Of a stretch of 64,000 bases of DNA, positions 59,422 through 64,000 are shown piece by piece. Made by a program: the position numbers and the translations under genes. How positions within the stretch are numbered: the first letter of the stretch is position 1; each line of letters begins with the position of its first letter. Origin of the DNA: UBA7672 sp965279085 (GTDB taxonomy: Bacteria > Pseudomonadota > Alphaproteobacteria > Caulobacterales > Hyphomonadaceae); assembly GCA_965279085.1 (NCBI GenBank), contig OZ257149.1:2976001-3040000 (forward strand). Direction: 5' to 3'. Below the pieces are notes generated by a model. It was given only the letters and a program-made list of their open reading frames with translations. It was not told the DNA's origin and did not search any database.

Positions 59422-59482
59422 TCGCCGTTTCTGGGCCTTGCTTTTGGATATGCTCCATCGCCGTAGGGCGGCGGATAGCTGT

Positions 59483-60310
59483 TCAGCCCGCCGTCGCGCC
59501 GATGGGCTCCGCCTTCCGCTTCCGCCGCTTCGGTATCCGCACCAGCACGAGATAGACGAACATCACGACCAGTGGCCCGAGCGCCAGCAGCAGGTTAAGC
59601 CGCGACTGGATCAGCCACTCCGGCTGGAACTGCATCTGGCCAAGGAAGAACGAGCCGGATGCGATCACCAGCGACAGGCACATCCGCCACAGGTGCCGCG
59701 CCAGCCGCGCCGGTCCCGTGATTGTGCGGCGCGCGAGCACATGGATTTCGCCCGCCGCGGCGATCAGCGCGACAACGGTGAAGGGGACGAAAACCTGATC
59801 GGGCCGGCCAGGGCCTGTGCCGCTGCCGGAGCCGATCGATGTGAAATACGCGGCCACTCCGGCGATACCCAGTGCAGCTGCCAGTCCCGCGAACTGGAAC
59901 AGCCCCGCCCTGAGCTCCCCTTTCTGCTGCACCGTCTGCCAACCGCTCAGCAGCAGGTAGAGAGCGATCAGTCCTGCGAGCGTATTGGTCCGCTGCTCGA
60001 CATGCATGAACGGCGCAACCATCGCAGCCACGCCATAGCTCACCAGCATCACAGCGAAGAAGACCTTCCCCACGGATCGATGGATCCTGCCGCCCTTGCG
60101 GCTTGCCAGTGCGACCATGCCCGTCGCAATGCCGGCTGCTCCACCGCCAATGTGCAGCCACAGCAGGATGTCTGCGCCAATGTGCATCCAGCTCGGCGCA
60201 TCCGGCGCGACCTGCAGCTTCGCGGCATAGGCTGAAGGCGCGAGCAACGCCAAACCCGTGGCGGCGATCAGCGAACCAGCCAGGGCAGGTAAGAATTTCG
60301 ACGATATCAA
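59483..60310 (-). CDS. DUF2306-like heme/quinone-type membrane protein
   Basis: A 275-residue protein with about seven membrane segments. A signal-like start (MISSKFLPALAGSLIAATG) is followed by WLHIGGGAAGIATGMVALASRKGGRIHRSVGKVF as two blocks, which is the DUF2306 order of HI-G...ALxxRKGxxxHRxxG. His residues inside the segments (HIGAD, HIGGG, HRS, MHV) could bind heme. Function is not established. It is closed by convergent sequence of the unassigned stretch and followed upstream by the esterase gene. Confidence 0.72.
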   Translation of the reverse strand: MISSKFLPALAGSLIAATGLALLAPSAYAAKLQVAPDAPSWMHIGADILLWLHIGGGAAGIATGMVALASRKGGRIHRSVGKVFFAVMLVSYGVAAMVAPFMHVEQRTNTLAGLIALYLLLSGWQTVQQKGELRAGLFQFAGLAAALGIAGVAAYFTSIGSGSGTGPGRPDQVFVPFTVVALIAAAGEIHVLARRTITGPARLARHLWRMCLSLVIASGSFFLGQMQFQPEWLIQSRLNLLLALGPLVVMFVYLVLVRIPKRRKRKAEPIGATAG

Positions 60311-60435
60311 CGCGACAAACTCCCGACCGGCGCCTGCTGACGCTTCCGAACCTGACGATGCTCGATATCGGATAGTTCCGCCATGATCGGTGGTAACGCG
60401 TGCATGATCCGCTGCGACATGGAGCCAGAAAGCAG

Positions 60436-60463
60436 AACGCCCCCCATCTCGCGATGAAGGGCG
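60436..60463 (-). terminator. Probable terminator of the carboxylesterase gene
   Basis: AACGCCCCCCAT (60436-60447) and ATGAAGGGCGT (60453-60463) pair with small mismatches. On the minus strand the stem is followed by TCTGCTTTC. It lies 21 bp after the esterase stop. Confidence 0.5.
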
Positions 60464-60483
60464 TCCATGTCAGTTCGTTCGGA

Positions 60484-61971
60484 TCAGTTCGCGTCGGTCG
60501 GCCGTGGCGGCGGCGCGACATAGGACGCCTGCACATTGGTCTTGGCCGTCAGCGGATTGCCGATATCGAGATAGTTGTTGGTCGCCTCGGTATAGGCCGG
60601 CCATTCGATCAGGCCGGGCACGCTGGGATTTCCGGTCTTCGCGAACTGCGCCCAGACCGTTGCGGCTTCGGACGCGACCTTCAGGTCCGTCTCGTCAGTC
60701 GCGGGAACGGCGTTCGAGCACCCGCCGCCACCGGCAAGGAACAGCGTCGTCGGCGAGGAGAGGCCGAGCGGCGCGGCGCCGAAAACATAGGTGAGTTCGA
60801 GGCCATGGAAGGCGACGCAGCCCTTCTCGTTCTTCCAGCCGACCGGCAGGTGGGTGAAGTTGTAGACCCAGGTCGGCGTGCCGGTTTTCGAATGCATGTT
60901 GGCCATCTCGGGCACAGACGTTTGCAGCATCGCCTCGCCCTGGTTGCCGCCCACGATCAGCGGAACCTTGCGATGCTCGCCGGCCTTGAACATCTCGTTG
61001 ATAGCCTTGGGAATGACCTTGCCATCGACAGCGGGGCTGGCGCGGAAGCCGACCTTTTCATCGGCGGACGCTTCCTGGATTTTTTCCCACGGCAGGGCGC
61101 GCAACTCAGCGAGCGCGTTGGGACCGTCCTTCACGCCGACCGCTGCGGCGAGTTTCACGCCAAGCGCTTCGGCGTCCGCGATCTTCAGCGAACGATCGGC
61201 GGTGGCGAGGGCCGAGCCGCTCTCCACGATCGCCTTGTGGAACAGGCCATCGGTCAGCGGCGTCGCCATTTGCGAGATCACCTTTGAGCCACCACCGGAC
61301 TCCCCGAAGATGGTGACGTTGGAAGGGTCGCCGCCGAAGGCCGCGATGTTGTCGCGAATCCACTCCAGCGACGCCTTGAAGTCGAGCGTGCCGAAATTGC
61401 CCGAGCCAGCACCCTCCGCCGTCAGCGCCGGGTGAGCAAGATAGCCCATGGGCCCGAGCCGGCTATTCACCGTCACGACGACCACGCCCTTGTTGGGGAG
61501 GCCGGGGTGATTGTAGGTCGTAGACGCGCTGGCGCCAGAGGTCAGGCCGCCTCCGTGGAAGAAGACCATGACGGGTTGCTTGTCGCCGGCGGTTTTCGCG
61601 GCCGTGACGACGTTGAGATAGAGGCAGTCCTCGCTGGTCGCCGTGCCGGCGCCCATGGTGCTCTGGCCTTGCGGGCAGCGGTTGGACCATTCGGTCGCGG
61701 CGCGCTCGCCCTCCCACGCGGCTGCGGGTTGCGGCGCCTTCCAGCGCAAATCGCCCACCGGCGGGGCAGCGTAGGGGATGCCTTTATAGATGAAGGCCGT
61801 GAGGCCGATCTCCGTCACCGTTGCGCCCTTCACGGCGCCGGTCTTTGTCTGCACGACTTCCCCGATGGCATTTGCCGCTGCTTCTGGCGCAGGCGCTGCG
61901 GTGGGTTCCGACGGGCCGCATGCCGACAGAAGCAGTATCGCGGCCAGAACCGACGTCACGGATTTGGTCAT
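60484..61971 (-). CDS. Type B carboxylesterase lipoprotein
   Basis: A 495-residue hydrolase. Signal MTKSVTSVLAAILLLSACGP is a lipobox, so it is likely membrane-anchored outside the cytoplasm. FIYKGIPYAAPPVGDLRWKAPQP, EDCLYLNV, the oxyanion HGGG of VFFHGGGLTSGA, and the nucleophile IFGESGGG near 228 mark the cholinesterase/carboxylesterase B family. The Glu and His follow near residues 340 and 430. Start at 61971 has GGGGAGAG ahead and starts the signal; a longer frame is shadow. The substrate is unknown. Confidence 0.93.
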   Translation of the reverse strand: MTKSVTSVLAAILLLSACGPSEPTAAPAPEAAANAIGEVVQTKTGAVKGATVTEIGLTAFIYKGIPYAAPPVGDLRWKAPQPAAAWEGERAATEWSNRCPQGQSTMGAGTATSEDCLYLNVVTAAKTAGDKQPVMVFFHGGGLTSGASASTTYNHPGLPNKGVVVVTVNSRLGPMGYLAHPALTAEGAGSGNFGTLDFKASLEWIRDNIAAFGGDPSNVTIFGESGGGSKVISQMATPLTDGLFHKAIVESGSALATADRSLKIADAEALGVKLAAAVGVKDGPNALAELRALPWEKIQEASADEKVGFRASPAVDGKVIPKAINEMFKAGEHRKVPLIVGGNQGEAMLQTSVPEMANMHSKTGTPTWVYNFTHLPVGWKNEKGCVAFHGLELTYVFGAAPLGLSSPTTLFLAGGGGCSNAVPATDETDLKVASEAATVWAQFAKTGNPSVPGLIEWPAYTEATNNYLDIGNPLTAKTNVQASYVAPPPRPTDAN

Positions 61972-62075
61972 GTCTCTCTCCCCTGAATCAGTCACTGCTG
62001 ATTGTTTGTTGGGGCGGACACTAGTGCCAACCGTTCGGGCGCGCCAGATAGGTTGTTTCACGGTTTTGATACCGC

Positions 62076-62113
62076 AAAAAACAAGACGCCCCGCACGTTG
62101 CCGTGCAGGGCGC
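62076..62113 (-). terminator. Rho-independent terminator after the small exported protein pair
   Basis: GCGCCCTGCACG pairs with CGTGCGGGGCGT around GCAA on the minus strand, followed by CTTGTTTTTT. It ends the transcript of the tandem pair 62139 and 62480, 26 bp past the first stop. Confidence 0.85.
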
Positions 62114-62138
62114 TTGGCTGGTCCTGTGCGACCGGGCT

Positions 62139-62468
62139 CTACTTGATCTTGATCGTCGCGGTGCCCTGCGCGCTCGTCAGATCGAACGAGTCGCCGGATT
62201 TCTTGCCCGTGGGATACGCCGTGCAATCTTCATCCGGGCTCATGTTAGACGTCGTGCAGAGCTTCTCGCCGTCGATGCGCCACTTGCCTGTCACCTGGCC
62301 TTCCATGGCCGTGAAGGTGCCGTCCGGCTTGTAGGTCACGTCGATGTCCATGCCCTGGATCTGCAGGATGATGCCCTTGGTGGTCACTTCCTGCAGCGTG
62401 GTCGGCTGTTGCGCGAAGGCCGGCGCGGCAAAAGCGGCGGCGGTCGCGATCGCAATGATCGTTCTCAT
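62139..62468 (-). CDS. Small exported protein, paralogue 3 of 4
   Basis: A 109-residue protein with signal peptide MRTIIAIATAAAFAAPAFAQ. The mature part has the family pattern YKPDGTFTAMEGQ, GKWRIDGEKLCTT, CTAYPTGKKSGDSF and an ending I-K-I-K. Compared with paralogues 1 and 2 it carries WRIDG instead of YKVDG. Together with paralogue 4 it forms the second tandem pair, 54 kb from the first. The terminator at 62076 follows. Function unknown. Confidence 0.82.
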   Translation of the reverse strand: MRTIIAIATAAAFAAPAFAQQPTTLQEVTTKGIILQIQGMDIDVTYKPDGTFTAMEGQVTGKWRIDGEKLCTTSNMSPDEDCTAYPTGKKSGDSFDLTSAQGTATIKIK

Positions 62469-62479
62469 GTGGATCGGTC

Positions 62480-62836
62480 TCACTTGTTGATCGTGACGGA
62501 AGCTTCACCCAGCATCGGGTGCGTGATCTTGAATTCGTCACCCGGCTGTTTGCCCGCGGGATACGCGATGCAGCTCTCGGTCGGGTTCATCTCGCTGATC
62601 GTGCACAGCTTGTCGCCGTCGATGCGCCATTTGCCGCCGCCGGTCTGGCCCATGATCTCGGTCGAGTAGGTGCCGTCGGCCTTGTAGGTCATGGGCAGGG
62701 TCAGATCCATGCCCTGCGCCTGGGCCTTGATCACGGTGCCCTTGGTCGTGACGTTTTCCAGCGTGGTCTTGTCCTGCGCGAAAGCCGGTGCGGCGAGCGC
62801 GAGCACAACGCCCGCGATGATGAGTGCCTGTTTCAT
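62480..62836 (-). CDS. Small exported protein, paralogue 4 of 4
   Basis: A 118-residue protein with signal peptide MKQALIIAGVVLALAAPAFAQ. Pattern: YKADGTYSTEIMGQ, GGKWRIDGDKLCTI, CIAYPAGKQPGDEFKITHP and an ending V-T-I-N-K. The start has a GGGGGAGG on the minus strand near 62840. The gene is 11 bp before paralogue 3 and surely co-transcribed with it. The sequences of the two pairs suggest a duplication of a pair, or separate local duplications. Confidence 0.82.
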   Translation of the reverse strand: MKQALIIAGVVLALAAPAFAQDKTTLENVTTKGTVIKAQAQGMDLTLPMTYKADGTYSTEIMGQTGGGKWRIDGDKLCTISEMNPTESCIAYPAGKQPGDEFKITHPMLGEASVTINK

Positions 62837-62957
62837 GGGGGAGGTCTCCGTCCTCGATTATTCGCCGCGCAACCAACCCCGCGCGGCGGCGGAAACCTAC
62901 CAGTTTCGAAGCATGGGGCAAGCAAGCGTCTGCAGCATCAACTGCATTGCAACCCTG

Positions 62958-64000
62958 TCATTCATCATCCAGCGACATCACCCCAACGCGCACCTGCCAG
63001 GGGATATCCTCCGGCGGAATGCGCGCGGGCGAGGCCTCCCGGTTCTCGCCCCACGCCATGCGCACGCCGGGCGTTCCGCGCGCGGCGCCCGCAGCGATCC
63101 TGCGATCGAAGGCCAGCGTTTCTCCCGGCTGCAGGACCACGCCCCACGGGATGGCCGCACTCGACAGCGGCAGTTCGAGCCGGTCCACGAACGCCACCAT
63201 CAACGTGTCGATCCGCCTTGGCCTGGCGCCCGTGTTGGTGACGGCGCCTCCGATCTCGACATGCAGCCCGTCCGCGTCCCGGCCATAAGCCGCCCGCGCG
63301 ACCTTCATCTCGATTCCACTCACCACCTGTCCCGCGCGCGCCAGCGCCGCCGCGCCGAGCTCGCGCACATGCCCGACCGCCACATCCAGCGCCCGCTCGG
63401 CCGCCGCGATGTCTGCATCAGGCGCGGCTCTCCGTCGGCTTGCCTGCGCCGCCACGAGCGACGCCCACGCCTCATCCGTCGCTTCCGCGATCACGAACAT
63501 GTCGCGCCAGTTCATCCGCTGCGCCGCCTGGCTCGCATCGCACCGCTTTTCCACCTGGCATCGCCACGCAGCTTCCGACTCGCGGCGGAAGAACAGCGTC
63601 AGGAGATTCAGCTCCGCCGCCGAATAGCCCGCCACTTCTCCGCCAGTCGCAGCCGGCGCTTCATGCTGGCCGGCGCCGAGGAAGTCGCAATCGCGCCGCG
63701 CGCGGTAGAGAAAGGGCGGGGCGAAGTGGACATAGACTTCCGTCGCCGTATCGGGCGGATTGATCAGCCGAACCTCGAACGGTTTCGCCTCGCCGGGCGC
63801 CACCGTCTCGAACGGCAGCAGCGATGTCTGACCGGCAATGGCGAAGTCCCAGCGGTCAAGCGCACGCAACGCAATCGGCGGCGCAACCGCAGCAGTGGTC
63901 CCGCGATTATGCACCAAGCCCGAAACCGCGATCACATCGCGGCCGTTCTCATTGAACGTGAACAGGTCGGGGTTCTCGATCGCCAGCTCACCGGAAACGG
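62958..64000 (-). CDS. DUF3426-like protein, C-terminal part (cut by window end)
   Basis: The frame is open through the window end, so the start lies beyond 64000; 347 codons are visible. The seen part has a beta-rich stretch, FNENGRDVIAVSGLVHNRG and RWDFAIAGQTSLLPFETVAPGEAKPFEVRL, that has the order of DUF3426 domains (often fused to an MJ0042 zinc finger). A helical stretch around the middle holds WRCQVEKRCDAS. The C-terminal part has another beta domain near GAVTNTGARPRRIDTLMV, possibly a second copy of the same fold. It has no visible catalytic site. Confidence 0.6.
   Translation of the reverse strand, partial: VSGELAIENPDLFTFNENGRDVIAVSGLVHNRGTTAAVAPPIALRALDRWDFAIAGQTSLLPFETVAPGEAKPFEVRLINPPDTATEVYVHFAPPFLYRARRDCDFLGAGQHEAPAATGGEVAGYSAAELNLLTLFFRRESEAAWRCQVEKRCDASQAAQRMNWRDMFVIAEATDEAWASLVAAQASRRRAAPDADIAAAERALDVAVGHVRELGAAALARAGQVVSGIEMKVARAAYGRDADGLHVEIGGAVTNTGARPRRIDTLMVAFVDRLELPLSSAAIPWGVVLQPGETLAFDRRIAAGAARGTPGVRMAWGENREASPARIPPEDIPWQVRVGVMSLDDE

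Larger units (their letters stand above)
58905..59482. other. 578-bp stretch without an identified gene
   Basis: It spans the end of the PAS-MarR gene to the end of the DUF2306-like gene. It holds three DnaA-box-like 9-mers (58960-58989) and a terminator hairpin (59393-59421). Plus-strand frames at 59072 (94 aa) and 59074 (110 aa) overlap in two frames, have no ribosome site and are basic, Pro/Ser/Gly-rich; neither resembles a family. A structured RNA ending at the hairpin is possible, but I cannot fold it to RNase P, tmRNA, 6S or SRP RNA. Confidence 0.5.

Noticed and set aside
59028..59440. Idea that this stretch is tmRNA, RNase P RNA or SRP RNA
   Set aside because: The GCAAACGAG sequence near 59118 does not lead into an ANDNFAEE-like tag, and the RNase P signature GAGGAAAGTCC and an SRP-type loop are missing.
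1..64000. CRISPR arrays, insertion sequences, prophage, tRNA and rRNA genes
   Set aside because: I looked for regular direct repeats with spacers, transposase motifs with terminal repeats, phage structural genes and the T-loop GGTTCGAATCC pattern. None were found on either strand.

Overview
The window is chromosomal DNA of a high-G+C alphaproteobacterium. The succinate dehydrogenase set (heme-binding SdhC/SdhD, SdhA, SdhB), the trmD-rplS pair, the neighbourhood of leuB and an asd homologue, a consensus EcfG-type general-stress promoter, two DUF805 membrane proteins and the mesaconyl-CoA hydratase/CoA-ester lyase pair together point to the Caulobacterales, probably near Hyphomonadaceae. The exact genus cannot be told from the sequence alone. 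Coding density is high and codon use looks even. I see no insertion sequence, prophage, CRISPR array, rRNA or tRNA.

Layout. 0-8.2 kb: truB (cut by the window edge), a DUF3137 membrane protein, an amidohydrolase, a CocE-like exported hydrolase, a dicarboxylate-type symporter, a lipoprotein hydrolase and a first tandem pair of tiny exported proteins. 8.3-11.9 kb: trmD-rplS, a TetR regulator, a TonB-like protein and arsC. 11.9-17.5 kb: the sdhCDA genes and sdhB, separated by two DUF805 genes and a Suppressor-of-fused-like gene. 17.6-25 kb: a glutamine amidotransferase, the mesaconyl-CoA hydratase/CitE-like pair, a pyridoxal-kinase-like protein, two VOC proteins, a beta-lactamase-fold hydrolase, a metallophosphatase and an Hpt protein. 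25-33.2 kb: a possible small RNA, rarD, an Asd homologue without its catalytic Cys and His, leuB, a LysR regulator with a divergent oxidoreductase, a potassium-channel-like small membrane protein, a Sel1-type lipoprotein and leuD. 33.2-43.8 kb: a nested palindromic repeat, VOC, GNAT, MgtC and HlyIII genes, a PHB depolymerase, a GST, an acyl-CoA carboxylase subunit, and an SCP2/lipase/rimM run. 43.8-64 kb: a GT39/GT2 pair, a CYP153-like P450, a PIG-L lipoprotein, an MFS transporter, a TIR-TM-protease-like protein, an amidase, fhs, an acyl-CoA dehydrogenase, a PAS-MarR regulator, a carboxylesterase, a second tandem pair of the tiny exported proteins, and a DUF3426-type protein cut by the window end.

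How the genes work together. The metabolic theme is heterotrophic carbon use through acyl-CoA and organic acids: TCA cycle (sdh), the ethylmalonyl-CoA pathway (mesaconyl-CoA hydratase and CoA-ester lyase), polyhydroxybutyrate mobilisation, acyl-CoA dehydrogenase and carboxylase, SCP2, a probable terminal hydroxylase P450, C1 entry by formate-THF ligase, and leucine synthesis. Several operons that are compact in other bacteria are dispersed here: rimM lies 34 kb from trmD-rplS, sdhB is split from sdhCDA, and leuB, leuD and the missing leuC are apart.

The most unusual items are the Asd pseudoenzyme candidate, the membrane-anchored TIR protein with a trypsin-like C-terminus, the channel-like protein with a changed filter, the four-member family of tiny exported proteins, and a possible structured RNA at 25.2-25.3 kb. 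Start sites, family names and functional calls were made by reading the sequence only, with no database search.
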